16,880 nt of DNA from Candidatus Nitrosopumilus sp. (GTDB taxonomy: Archaea > Thermoproteota > Nitrososphaeria > Nitrososphaerales > Nitrosopumilaceae): the NCBI GenBank assembly GCA_013203245.1, contig JABMOR010000004.1, positions 1-16,880 on the forward strand, in the 5' to 3' direction. The notes under the pieces were generated by a model. The model searched no databases and had not been told where the DNA came from. It saw only the letters and a list, made by a program, of their open reading frames with translations. The position numbers were made by a program, and so were the translations under genes. Positions within the stretch are counted from its first letter, which is position 1. Each line of letters opens with the position of its first letter. Shown one piece after another: positions 5,289 through 13,201 of this stretch.

Positions 5289-6303
5289 TTTGTTTCAAAA
5301 GTTGATGGATATTATCTAACTGTGTTTGTAAATCCTTTATCTCAGTATCTTTTTCAGTTTCTAATCTCTCAATCTTTGCTTTTTGCTTTAGTGAATTATC
5401 AATAATCAATTCAACTTCATATTTCTGATATAGTTCAAGTTTTTCTTCATCCGTCATTCTATCATATTGTAAAAGATACCCCTTTTGACCAGCTATCTTC
5501 TTAGCAAAATTAGGGTCACATCGCGATAATTTAGTAATGCCATAAGCCCTGAATGAGTGGGTATTGATAAAATATCGATTCGTGGATTCATATCTCATGT
5601 CTAATCCAACTTTGATTATAGCACGTCTTAACTTCTGTTGAGCGTTTATCTCGGCATATCTTGAATTGTCATTACTTGCAAAAATTAAATCATCATCTGA
5701 CATTGTTCTAAGTTTTGGTCTAAGCATGACACTGGCTTCTTTTGAAAAAAAGGTAGTTCTGCCTTTGTTGTTTTTGGCAATAGTCGGTGGAATTTTTACA
5801 ATGATGTTTTCTTTGTCTAAAGACAGATGTTTCTTTCTTAATTGGATAATTTCACCAATTCTCATTAAACTTGATAATTGGCACGTATGCAAAACTTTGG
5901 TAGGATAATCAAGATTATTGAAAATTTTTTGTATATCATCTAACGATAAACCATAAAGCTCTTCATCAACTCTATGCTTGAATTCCAATTCGTTTTTCAC
6001 ATCTTGAGAATCTAACCTAATTCCCAAATAATGGAGATATTTTCTTAATCTTGAAAAGTATATGATAACGGTAGAGGGAGACCTACTACTATTCCAATTA
6101 ATCCATGATTGTAATGTATCAAAAACTTCATTTTCAGTAGCCTCAAGTAAATCAGGAACGATATTGACCTTACCATGCTTCTCCATACTAAATTTTTCAA
6201 AATTATCTATTGCAATCCAAAAACCCTCTTGAGACCCTGACTTTTGACTAGATATTCTATCTTTGAATGTCTCTTTTGTTCTCGTGACGCTTAGAATTCC
6301 CAT
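5266..6303 (-). CDS. int: Archaeal tyrosine recombinase (integrase)
   Basis: A 345-aa site-specific recombinase. The catalytic domain shows R148 (SSLMRIGEI), a basic patch at 178-182 (NNKGR), H249-x2-R252 (THSFRAYG), and the nucleophile Y280 in QYDRMTDEEKLELY, the C-terminal form common in archaeal integrases; the usual second His before the tyrosine is replaced by Q273 (AGQKGY). The N-terminal 115 residues form a SAM-like core-binding domain. The tail from about 305 is a coiled coil (KAKIERLETEKDTEIKDL). By family it cuts and rejoins att sites to insert or excise the element. It is complete, so the element is not carrying an SSV-type split integrase. It lies 86 bp from ilvD, which places the right boundary between them. 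Confidence 0.85.
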   Translation of the reverse strand: MGILSVTRTKETFKDRISSQKSGSQEGFWIAIDNFEKFSMEKHGKVNIVPDLLEATENEVFDTLQSWINWNSSRSPSTVIIYFSRLRKYLHYLGIRLDSQDVKNELEFKHRVDEELYGLSLDDIQKIFNNLDYPTKVLHTCQLSSLMRIGEIIQLRKKHLSLDKENIIVKIPPTIAKNNKGRTTFFSKEASVMLRPKLRTMSDDDLIFASNDNSRYAEINAQQKLRRAIIKVGLDMRYESTNRYFINTHSFRAYGITKLSRCDPNFAKKIAGQKGYLLQYDRMTDEEKLELYQKYEVELIIDNSLKQKAKIERLETEKDTEIKDLQTQLDNIHQLLKQTKKSNSS

Positions 6304-6359
6304 TATACTACTAGGTTTGAGAAGTTGTTAAAGTAAACTATGAGCTATTCAATAAAGTC

Positions 6360-6389
6360 TAAATTATAGCAATCTAAATTTTAGATAAT
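6360..6389 (+). promoter_or_regulatory. ilvD promoter with 15-nt palindrome
   Basis: AATTATA near 6362-6368 is centred about 25 nt upstream of the ilvD ATG, implying a leaderless mRNA. Between it and the ATG lies ATCTAAA-T-TTTAGAT (6372-6386), a perfect 7-bp inverted repeat with a 1-nt centre. The half site TCTAAAT also occurs at 6357-6363. It could be an operator, or part of the integrase attachment site at the element boundary. Confidence 0.5.
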
Positions 6390-8063
6390 ATGGAAATATC
6401 TAGTAGAAACGTTGTAGATGGAACAGCACGTTCTCCTCATAGAGCAATGTACAAAGCTATGGGACTAGACGATAATGATCTAAGTAAACCATTCATCGGA
6501 GTTTGTCATACAGGAAATGAGGCAACTCCTTGTAACATATTATTACCAAAATTAGCTGAAGATGCAAAAAGAGGAGTGTCAGATAACGGTGCAACTCCAA
6601 GAATGTTCTCAACTATTGCAGTAAGTGATGGAATTGCAATGGGTCATGAAGGAATGAAATCTTCTTTGATTTCTCGTGAAGTGATAGCAGACTCTATTGA
6701 ATTAATGGTCAGAGCCCATCAGTATGACGGTATTGTAGGAATTGCAGGTTGTGATAAAAGTTTGCCTGGAACAATGATGGCAATGGCCAGATTGAATTTA
6801 CCATCAGTCTTTGTATACGGCGGAACAATCATGCCAGGAATTCTAGACGGTAAAGAACTAACAGTTGTTGATGTTTACGAAGCAGTCGGTGCATATGATT
6901 CAGGAAAAATTTCTTTAGAGATGCTAAAAAATATTGAAAATACTGCTTGTCCTAGTTCTGGATCATGTGGAGGAATGTTTACTGCAAATACAATGGCATC
7001 AATCTCAGAGGCAATTGGATTAGCATTACCCGGAAGTGCCAGCCCCCCAGCAGAAGACGAACGTAGGAGCAAAATGGTTTACGATACAGGTGCTGCATGT
7101 GCTAAATTATTAGAATTAAACATTAAACCAAGAGACATCATGACGTATGAGGCATTTGAGAATTCAATTGTAATGCTTAATGCAATAGGTGGTTCTACAA
7201 ATGGAATTTTACATTTGTTATCAATGGCAAATGAAGCTAGAATCAAATTAACATATGATGATTTTGAAAGAATTAGAAAAAAGACACCGCATATTGCAGA
7301 TATGAAACCAGGTGGCAGTTATGTGATGAATAGTCTTGATAAAATTGGAGGGATTCCATTTGTTCTCAAAAAATTGGCCGCTAAAGGATTGATAAATGGT
7401 AATTGTATTACTGTCACTGGAAAGACCATACAAGAAAACATTGATGCAATGAATATTCCAGAACCAGAACAATCAATTATTCGTCCTATTGAGAACCCAC
7501 TTCATTCTGTAGGAACTGCAGTAGTACTCAGAGGAAGCCTTGCTCCAGATGGGGCAGTGATTAAAACTGCAGGAGTAGAAATGACGAAATTTACTGGTAA
7601 AGCCAAAGTGTATGATAGAGAAGAATACGCCTTTGATGCAGTTGCCAAAGGAGATGTGGAAGAAGGTGATGTTGTAGTAATTAGATATGAAGGCCCTAAA
7701 GGAGGTCCAGGAATGCGAGAAATGCTTGCAACAACTGCAGCACTAGTAGGGCAAGGTTTGGGCAAAAAAGTGGCAATGGTAACTGATGGAAGATTTTCAG
7801 GAGGAACTAGAGGATTCATGGTAGGACATGTTGCACCAGAAGCATATGTCGGCGGTCCAATTGCACTAGTAAAAGACGGAGATGAAATCACAATTGACAC
7901 AGAAACCACAATTATTGATCTTCATGTTTCAGAAGAAGAAATGACAAAAAGAAAAGAGTCTTGGAGAAAACCAGAACCAAACTACACATCAGGAGCATTG
8001 GCAAAATATGCAACCCTTGTAGGATCTGCAGCACAAGGTGCAATAACTACTGCAAATCCATAG
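6390..8063 (+). CDS. ilvD: Dihydroxy-acid dehydratase
   Basis: A 557-aa enzyme of normal family length. It dehydrates 2,3-dihydroxyisovalerate and 2,3-dihydroxy-3-methylvalerate to the 2-keto acids in valine, isoleucine and leucine synthesis. The three cluster ligands are visible: C48 (NEATPCN), C121 (AGCDKSLPG, with D122 and K123 of the Mg site) and C193 (CPSSGSCGGMF). C48 in this place is typical of the [2Fe-2S] type of plant and mycobacterial enzymes. The C-terminal DGRFSGGTRGFMVGHVAPEA carries the catalytic serine. The ATG is supported by the TATA spacing. It stands alone here with no other ilv genes; it is the first clear chromosomal gene right of the integrated element. Confidence 0.97.
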   Translation: MEISSRNVVDGTARSPHRAMYKAMGLDDNDLSKPFIGVCHTGNEATPCNILLPKLAEDAKRGVSDNGATPRMFSTIAVSDGIAMGHEGMKSSLISREVIADSIELMVRAHQYDGIVGIAGCDKSLPGTMMAMARLNLPSVFVYGGTIMPGILDGKELTVVDVYEAVGAYDSGKISLEMLKNIENTACPSSGSCGGMFTANTMASISEAIGLALPGSASPPAEDERRSKMVYDTGAACAKLLELNIKPRDIMTYEAFENSIVMLNAIGGSTNGILHLLSMANEARIKLTYDDFERIRKKTPHIADMKPGGSYVMNSLDKIGGIPFVLKKLAAKGLINGNCITVTGKTIQENIDAMNIPEPEQSIIRPIENPLHSVGTAVVLRGSLAPDGAVIKTAGVEMTKFTGKAKVYDREEYAFDAVAKGDVEEGDVVVIRYEGPKGGPGMREMLATTAALVGQGLGKKVAMVTDGRFSGGTRGFMVGHVAPEAYVGGPIALVKDGDEITIDTETTIIDLHVSEEEMTKRKESWRKPEPNYTSGALAKYATLVGSAAQGAITTANP

Positions 8064-8248
8064 AAAGAGCAATTCATCCACAAGCTTTATAGATCGCAAT
8101 CTCAAACAATTTTTAGAGATAACAGGAAAAAGAAATCACTTATGCTTATCGAATTACTGTTGTCTACTACAGATTTTCTCTAACAGTTCTTTTGCTCAAA
8201 TTCACTAAACATATGGCAAAAAATAAATTTAAAAAATAAAAAAAATGA

Positions 8249-8636
8249 TTACAGTGTTGTATCATTTAACCATGCTTTCACATGGTCTTTTCTCATGTAT
8301 CCGATTACAATTGCACTCATGATCAATGAAAATATTGCAAACATATTTCCAGATAGAATGTTGATAATTGCAAATATCAATCCAACGGATGCCATAATTA
8401 TGACGAATGTTCTTACTCCGCTCTTTCTAGCAATTAATGATGCTGCGATAGATGCGTGAATACATACCATAATCCAATCCCAGAAGGTCTCAAGTTGCCA
8501 AGAAACCCAAACCCGCATCACTGAAGGATGTAGCAATGATGAATGGAATGCTAATCAATACATGAACTAGTAAGAACAAGGAACTAAACGCGTGTAGTCC
8601 TGCGATAATTCCTATGCCCTTTGGTATTTGTGTCAT
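8249..8636 (-). CDS. Small four-helix membrane protein with an interrupted reading frame
   Basis: From ATG 8636 a frame reads MTQIPKGIGIIAGLHAFSSL and continues hydrophobic for 48 residues before a TGA at 8492-8490. The next frame takes over without a gap and gives WDWIMVCIHASIAASLIARK and two more membrane helices, ending HVKAWLNDTTL at 8249. Removing a single base in the overlap (8490-8530) yields one 128-aa protein with four membrane helices and an 'IPKGI..IA' start that resembles other small thaumarchaeal membrane proteins. The second frame alone (8249-8536, ATG start) would be a 95-aa, three-helix protein. Either a sequence error, a real frameshift or a decaying gene explains this. Confidence 0.6.
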
Positions 8637-8744
8637 TGAAAATATCCTAGAATATATGCATAAGAATTATGAAAGGTAAATGATTTTGACATTTCATAGA
8701 AATAGGTACAATTAGCCATAAAACAATAAACATCAAAGAAAGGA

Positions 8745-8843
8745 TTATTGGGTTTTGTTGGTAAATTTACAATGACTGCAAAGGTCATGTTCTTTTGTAG
8801 AATATGATAAACCACAATTTGGACAAACTATAACATCTGGCAC
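8745..8843 (-). CDS. Zinc-ribbon microprotein (32 aa)
   Basis: Read from GTG 8843-8841: MPDVIVCPNCGLSYSTKEHD followed by LCSHCKFTNKTQ. CPNC (C7, C10) and CSHC (C22, C25) make a complete four-Cys zinc ribbon that fills the protein. A TATA-like TTTTTATG (8865-8874) is centred 26 nt upstream, which supports the GTG start and a leaderless mRNA. The partner is unknown; such peptides often bind nucleic acid or larger complexes. Confidence 0.6.
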   Translation of the reverse strand: MPDVIVCPNCGLSYSTKEHDLCSHCKFTNKTQ

Positions 8844-8951
8844 ACCTACTGTGGTAAATTACATCATAAAAACCCCCTACAATCACCAGATAAACAAATA
8901 ATTTTAATTTTGGATGATTAGATTTAAGTTCAAAATGAATTGAGAGAATTT

Positions 8952-9164
8952 ATGGATATGCACTCTAGAAAATTTGCAATAATTGTAATAATTGTACTAG
9001 TAAGCATTCTGGCATTACAGGTAATAACTAACAACAATAATCCTCGTCAACTAATTGATTCAGAAACTTGTGAATTATATATTATGGATGCTAACATTAA
9101 TGCCAAAAAATATCTTAATGACTTTGATCAAAAGTGTCTTGATTTTAAAAATCTAAACAAATAG
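8952..9164 (+). CDS. Membrane-anchored small protein (70 aa)
   Basis: I choose ATG 8952 because TTTAAG at 8923-8928 is centred 26 nt upstream; a TTG at 8940 is the alternative. After MDMHSRKF comes one hydrophobic helix (AIIVIIVLVSILALQVI), then about 45 polar residues with two cysteines (ETCELY and KCLDF) that could form a disulfide. An N-terminal anchor with the tail outside the cell is the likely topology. Function is unknown. Confidence 0.6.
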   Translation: MDMHSRKFAIIVIIVLVSILALQVITNNNNPRQLIDSETCELYIMDANINAKKYLNDFDQKCLDFKNLNK

Positions 9165-9199
9165 AAAATTAATTAATGAAACTGATTCCATAAAGAATC

Positions 9200-9397
9200 A
9201 TGGAAGGACCGTCTGAAATAAACTCAGTATTTTGGAATGAGGAGAAAAAATCGTGGGATTATAAAATGATCAAAGTTGATGAATATTTTGGATTTACAGA
9301 ATGCCAACAATGTAGAAAACCAATGTCACACAATGTAAAATCAGATGGAGAATTTAAAATGCTTTATGTCAAATGCGCATGTGCCGAAAGAAAATAA
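9200..9397 (+). CDS. Small zinc-binding protein (65 aa)
   Basis: MEGPSEINSVFWNEEKKSWD, then a C-terminal metal site made of TECQQCRKPMSH (C35, C38) and KCACAERK (C59, C61). A TATA-like ATTAATTAATG lies about 26 nt upstream of the ATG. It follows the membrane microprotein by 35 bp but seems to have its own promoter. The family is not recognised; a cytoplasmic protein that binds one zinc is likely. Confidence 0.65.
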   Translation: MEGPSEINSVFWNEEKKSWDYKMIKVDEYFGFTECQQCRKPMSHNVKSDGEFKMLYVKCACAERK

Positions 9398-9409
9398 TCC
9401 ATTTAAAAA

Positions 9410-11107
9410 TTAAATTTCATCCAATCCCAAAACATCATAGTATGCCTTTGGAATCATCTGCCTGCCCTTGAAAAATACATTATTTACAGCAGTGTCCAAA
9501 ACATATGTTTTTGCCCAGTCATCATCACTTCTAATTGAACGACCAAACCCCTGTAAAATTTTGGTTAAAGTTTGTGAAGTATACCATGATGGGAATTTAT
9601 TCATTTTGGCCCTTGTTCTCTTTTCTGTATAATTTGGATATGGCACTTTGGCAATTATTTGAAATCTAGATAAATCATCTTTCAAATCAACACCTTCCCA
9701 AAGAGAGGAAGAAAGCAAAACACTGGTAGGGTCAGATGCGTGCTCAGAGATTACCTCATCCTGAGTTTTATCATCTTTATTTCTACTATGACATAGTCTA
9801 ATTCTTTGAGTGTTTTTTGGGGAAAGATATCGGAGAATTTTTTGGCATCGTGGAATTGATGAAGTAAGAATTAATCCACGTTCGTTTGAATGTTCATCCA
9901 TTATCCTATCAATTGTTTTGATAACTTCAAGTTCATCCTCATCAGTAGAGCCGTAGCTGAGTCTCTTAATATTGAGAAGATCTATACTTCTATGTTCAAT
10001 GGGAAATGGAGATTTTGGGGTATCAACAAATGCAACATCATCTTTCTCCAACCCCATGTTTTCACAGAAACCATTTTTATCAATAGTTGCAGACATGAAC
10101 AGTTGATATTCTGTTTCAAAAAATGAATTTGCAAACTTTGAGACATCAATTGGTTTTACAGAAATTGTTCTAAAGTTTCCATTCAAATCCTTAACAGGAT
10201 CATTCACAACAAAATTATCTTTGTCAGATATGATGTCTATTTTTGCTTGTGCAGACTTGTCATGTCTTCTCTCTAATCCTGCAATTAATTCATAGTCAGG
10301 ATTGTTTTGAAATGCTGCACTTTCTTTGATATCTTTAATTTTATTAGCATATGAATATGCCATGTCATCAGTCAACTTTATCATAGAATCCAAGTCTGTA
10401 AAATTATATTTTTCTGAATTAAGATTACATTCATCAACTTGCCCTGCAAAAATATCAAATCCTACAAACTGAATTATTTGGTCTTCAATTTTATGGGCCT
10501 CATCAAAGACAGTTAATTTTCTATCAAGATAATCTTCAAAGAGTTTTTTGTTAAATTTCATTATAGTGAAAAATGCATGATAATTCCAAAGAGAATGCTT
10601 GGAAACTAGGGCATCATATTTTTGCATGTAATAGTGACATGAATTTGTATCAGCAGTATTTTCTTCAACTTGCTTTATCGTAGGCTTGAATTTACAGACC
10701 TCAAAAACTTCTTTACCATTTTTTGAGACTCTTTCTTGACATACCCCTTTATCACACGTCAAACCCCACCTCATAGCCCTTCTGTCATTATCGACTTTTT
10801 CTGATTCCATAAGTTTGAGACAAGGAAAATTTTGCTTGCCTTTTACAGGTTTCAGAAATGGAATATCTTTGATGTATTGATCTTGAAGATGTTTTGATGC
10901 AGTTACTGTAAATGAGCTATCAAAATAATTTGAAATGGTTGCCCCAACAAGGGATTTCCCAACTCCAGTAGGAGCACATAAAATAATTTTCTTGAATCCA
11001 GATTTTAATTTCTCATCTATTTGAGAAAGGATCTCTTTTTGTATTTCTCTAGGAGTAAAATGATCTGGAAATTTTTCTAATAAAGACAGGATTACATCTT
11101 TTTTTGC
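9410..11107 (-). CDS. XPD/Rad3/DinG-type Fe-S DEAH helicase
   Basis: A superfamily 2 DNA helicase. The first ATG (10810) is too late: the frame continues upstream in phase to 11107 and contains Walker A (CAPTGVGKSLV, residues about 44-54). Then come five cysteines (about 96, 118, 123, 138, 157), enough for the XPD [4Fe-4S] ligands, DEAH at about 202-205 (TVFDEAHK), the SSSLWEGVDLKDD motif V and QGFGRSIR motif VI near 519-525. By family it unwinds DNA 5'-to-3' in repair. Length (about 565 aa) fits. The start is unclear: no ATG/GTG/TTG lies between the TGA at 11110-11108 and Walker A. If the A7 tract at 11099-11105 had one A fewer, TTG 11111 would give MSKKDVILSLLEK and a clean 566-aa protein. 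Confidence 0.85.
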   Translation of the reverse strand, partial: AKKDVILSLLEKFPDHFTPREIQKEILSQIDEKLKSGFKKIILCAPTGVGKSLVGATISNYFDSSFTVTASKHLQDQYIKDIPFLKPVKGKQNFPCLKLMESEKVDNDRRAMRWGLTCDKGVCQERVSKNGKEVFEVCKFKPTIKQVEENTADTNSCHYYMQKYDALVSKHSLWNYHAFFTIMKFNKKLFEDYLDRKLTVFDEAHKIEDQIIQFVGFDIFAGQVDECNLNSEKYNFTDLDSMIKLTDDMAYSYANKIKDIKESAAFQNNPDYELIAGLERRHDKSAQAKIDIISDKDNFVVNDPVKDLNGNFRTISVKPIDVSKFANSFFETEYQLFMSATIDKNGFCENMGLEKDDVAFVDTPKSPFPIEHRSIDLLNIKRLSYGSTDEDELEVIKTIDRIMDEHSNERGLILTSSIPRCQKILRYLSPKNTQRIRLCHSRNKDDKTQDEVISEHASDPTSVLLSSSLWEGVDLKDDLSRFQIIAKVPYPNYTEKRTRAKMNKFPSWYTSQTLTKILQGFGRSIRSDDDWAKTYVLDTAVNNVFFKGRQMIPKAYYDVLGLDEI

Positions 11108-11188
11108 TCAATATTAAAAGCATAAGGGTTATTGGAGTATCAAAGAGATTTCAATCTACTTTAATATCTAGTGTAATTATATTTGATC

Positions 11189-11506
11189 ATGGAATTATTG
11201 GATGATAAGATGAGAGTGTGGACAGAAAGTTCCCAATATGTAAAAAAGAATCCAGGCGTGTATGTTTTGTATAATAGAAAAAAAGATCCAATATACATTG
11301 GAGAAACAGATAATCTGGAAGAACGATTTGCAAAATATGTGAATACTGAATTTGAGGGAGACGAATGCAAACAAAAAACATCATTTTATCAAAGAGTCAT
11401 TGCAGAAAATCCAAAAGAAATGCAATTGCGATTAATTGAAGATTTTAAAAATCAAACTGGTAATATTCCAGCATGTAATGTAGAGATCAAACTAGAAACA
11501 CAGTGA
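11189..11506 (+). CDS. GIY-YIG domain protein
   Basis: A 105-aa protein from ATG 11189. TTTAATAT near 11158-11166 is centred 26 nt upstream, which favours this ATG over the TTG at 11183. Residues 22-50 carry the GIY-YIG signature: PGVYVLYNR (G23-V-Y25), PIYIGETDNLEERF (Y36-I-G38, then R46 as the conserved arginine). The family are metal-dependent endonucleases (UvrC N-domain, homing and restriction enzymes), and small stand-alone versions may act in repair. The C-terminal part (NIPACNVEIKLETQ) gives no second domain. It is divergent from the Fe-S helicase; a shared repair role is possible but not shown. Confidence 0.75.
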   Translation: MELLDDKMRVWTESSQYVKKNPGVYVLYNRKKDPIYIGETDNLEERFAKYVNTEFEGDECKQKTSFYQRVIAENPKEMQLRLIEDFKNQTGNIPACNVEIKLETQ

Positions 11507-11568
11507 ATAAGTTCACTGCATTGCAATGTATTCTTACTTGATTAATAGAAAAAACATCATAATGAATT

Positions 11569-11811
11569 ATGTCAAACGCATTAATTTACATTGTAATCGC
11601 CGTAGCAGTTGTAGCGATGGCAGGCGCAATTGCATATGGTACTGAAAACCAAAAAAACTATGTTCCAGAAGATGCAGTTTTATCTCAAGCAGCCGAACAA
11701 GGTTTGTTACCAAAGACAGGAGCTCTTGGAGCAGATTTAAACAAGGAAAAATGGCATGAGGATCCTTTTGGCGACTTAGCACAAAAAGTTAGAGAACAAA
11801 ATGGTAGATAA
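11569..11811 (+). CDS. Single-helix membrane microprotein (80 aa)
   Basis: MSNALIYIVIAVAVVAMAGA starts an N-terminal membrane helix (residues about 4-23), followed by a soluble tail with ENQKNYVPEDAVLSQAAEQG and LGADLNKEKWHEDPFGDLAQ. A TATA-like GATTAATAG (11540-11548) stands about 26 nt before the ATG. The tail could be outside the cell or cytoplasmic. I do not recognise a family and see no operon partner. Confidence 0.65.
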   Translation: MSNALIYIVIAVAVVAMAGAIAYGTENQKNYVPEDAVLSQAAEQGLLPKTGALGADLNKEKWHEDPFGDLAQKVREQNGR

Positions 11812-11931
11812 TTTATCATAGATTATCATCCACTTTATTTTTAATATTTTACATAATGACCCACCCAATTATGAATAAATTTTAATTTTTTTTAAGAAAC
11901 CAATTTAACTTAGATATGAGTAAATAATGAA

Positions 11932-12069
11932 ATGCACCAGTGCTATTATTGCGAACAATTGTTTGGATCAAAAGAGGAACTTTACGAGCATGTTGAAGTT
12001 CATTCAGATAATGAAAGAAATAAAGAAATCATGGATAGGAAAAAAAAGTCTGCTAAAAGTAGCGGTTAA
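11932..12069 (+). CDS. C2H2 zinc-finger microprotein (45 aa)
   Basis: MHQCYYCEQLFGSKEELYEH followed by VEVHSDNERNKEIMDRKK and a lysine-rich end. C4-x2-C7-x12-H20-x3-H24 is a textbook single C2H2 finger with the usual hydrophobic positions (F11, L17). ATTTAAC is centred 26 nt before this ATG, which separates it from an overlapping ATG at 11927 in another frame. Single-finger archaeal proteins of this kind bind DNA or proteins; the target is unknown. Confidence 0.7.
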   Translation: MHQCYYCEQLFGSKEELYEHVEVHSDNERNKEIMDRKKKSAKSSG

Positions 12070-12099
12070 AGCCTAGACTAAAAAAAATAGAGTAAAGGT

Positions 12100-12118
12100 C
12101 AGAATTTTTCAAATTCTG
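12100..12118. repeat. 8-bp inverted repeat upstream of the 88-aa gene
   Basis: CAGAATTT-TTC-AAATTCTG is a perfect stem with a 3-nt loop. It sits 30 bp after the C2H2 gene and just upstream of the next gene's TATA-like GATATAAG (12123-12130). It is not followed by a T run, so an operator or a 3'-end hairpin are both possible. Confidence 0.4.
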
Positions 12119-12150
12119 GAGCGGATATAAGAATTATTTTCATAACCAAT

Positions 12151-12417
12151 ATGGATTGGGTTGAAGTATTAATGCAAAAATCATGTGATAGAAGTCTTAC
12201 AAAGGGAGAAGTATTGCAGAGTCTTTTTCACATGATTGAAGTAAATGAAAATACATTAAATCACATTGAAACAAACAAAACAGATTTTGGCCCAGAGCTT
12301 GAAGAGTTAAAGCAGACAGAAATTAGAGATTTAAATTTCCACTTGAAATATTATAGAAGTTTAGTAAATTACATTAACTCAAGTCCCGAAAATAAAATTA
12401 TAGAACATAGATCTTAA
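12151..12417 (+). CDS. Hypothetical helical protein (88 aa)
   Basis: MDWVEVLMQKSCDRSLTKGE, then a mostly helical chain (LFHMIEVNENTLNHIE and ELKQTEIRDLNFHLKYYRSL). It contains three histidines and several acidic residues but no recognisable metal or catalytic motif. GATATAAG is placed about 25 nt before the ATG, so the start is well supported. It is probably cytoplasmic. No family is recognised. Confidence 0.65.
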   Translation: MDWVEVLMQKSCDRSLTKGEVLQSLFHMIEVNENTLNHIETNKTDFGPELEELKQTEIRDLNFHLKYYRSLVNYINSSPENKIIEHRS

Positions 12418-12448
12418 TCATCCTAAAACAGTGTAAATTACAAAAGTT

Positions 12449-12556
12449 TTAGGTGTGGGGTTTTTTCTTTTTTAATCCCCATTCATTTTCTGTATGACCA
12501 GAATGGAGTTCAGATAATTCACCCCACTTGAATTTCGGCAGATTTACAGTTTCCAT
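12449..12556 (-). CDS. Hypothetical microprotein (35 aa)
   Basis: METVNLPKFKWGELSELHSG followed by HTENEWGLKKKKPHT. A TTAAAT box is centred 26 nt upstream of the ATG (12556), and the peptide has a natural protein-like composition. It converges on the 88-aa gene. There is no family match; being short, it could be a chance frame. Confidence 0.4.
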   Translation of the reverse strand: METVNLPKFKWGELSELHSGHTENEWGLKKKKPHT

Positions 12557-12610
12557 AAATTAAAATTATATCATTTGCATTTAACAAAACAGTCCGCACT
12601 GCAAGACAAA

Positions 12611-13159
12611 TTATGATCGCAGTTGCTTGAATATCAAATCATATTTTGATTGCACATCTACATTCTTGCCATGATTTGTTTCATTTTGATATTTTAGAGA
12701 CTTTTCATCAAAGATATTTTGTAATTTTTCTACTTCTTTGTTAATCATTTTACCAGAATCTTCTTTAGCAAACTGTTTTTGTTGTTCTTCATTTTGACCT
12801 CTTGTAGAAAAGTGTCTTTTGTAAAATTTCTCTTGTAATTTTATAAGATTTTCACGTTTAACTAGTTCAGCTAAATCAAAATTTCCTTGTTGGTGACCCA
12901 ATAGTGAATCGTTTGCTTCAGATGATCGCACCCAAGATAGTAACGGATGAAACTCTACAAAGAGAGAAATATTCTCAATCAAAAAAACAATATCATCATC
13001 AATTTTATCTGAATTTACAGTCCAAGTGAATCTGTATTTTATGACACTATGGCTGTCTTCAAATATTGCAGGATTTGATTCGGCTTGAAAATCAGACCAA
13101 CCTAGAGAGAAATCAGGAATCCACCCTAAAGTAGATTTTTCACCCATAACATCTAGCAT
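12611..13159 (-). CDS. DUF922-like protein with degenerate HExxH site
   Basis: A 182-aa protein without a signal peptide. The N-terminal LGWSDFQAESNP and IKYRFTWTV, then HPLLSWVR, then LLGHQQGNFDLAEL, follow the order of DUF922-type proteins, whose usual signature is a HEQGHFD metalloprotease-like site. Here it reads H89-Q-Q-G-N93-F-D95: the glutamate and the second histidine are gone, so it should be unable to work as a zinc protease. The C-terminal third is a charged coiled coil (EEQQKQFAKED). It may have kept only binding. The start could be M1 (13159) or M5 (13147). The family link is by motif memory. Confidence 0.55.
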   Translation of the reverse strand: MLDVMGEKSTLGWIPDFSLGWSDFQAESNPAIFEDSHSVIKYRFTWTVNSDKIDDDIVFLIENISLFVEFHPLLSWVRSSEANDSLLGHQQGNFDLAELVKRENLIKLQEKFYKRHFSTRGQNEEQQKQFAKEDSGKMINKEVEKLQNIFDEKSLKYQNETNHGKNVDVQSKYDLIFKQLRS

Positions 13160-13201
13160 TCCTATGGGAATAAAATTATTCTTTATTTTTACATGAGTGA
13201 A

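Noticed and set aside
6875..7909. Minus-strand open frames of 65-135 aa inside ilvD
   Set aside because: They are antisense shadows of a certain enzyme gene, with no promoter or domain of their own.
8633..8815. 60-aa minus-strand frame over the zinc-ribbon microgene region
   Set aside because: It overlaps the better supported zinc ribbon (8745-8843) in another frame and lacks any motif; the TATA spacing favours the GTG-started ribbon.
11567..11782. Leucine-rich 71-aa minus-strand frame
   Set aside because: It is antisense to the 80-aa membrane microprotein, which has a well-placed TATA box and signal-anchor logic.
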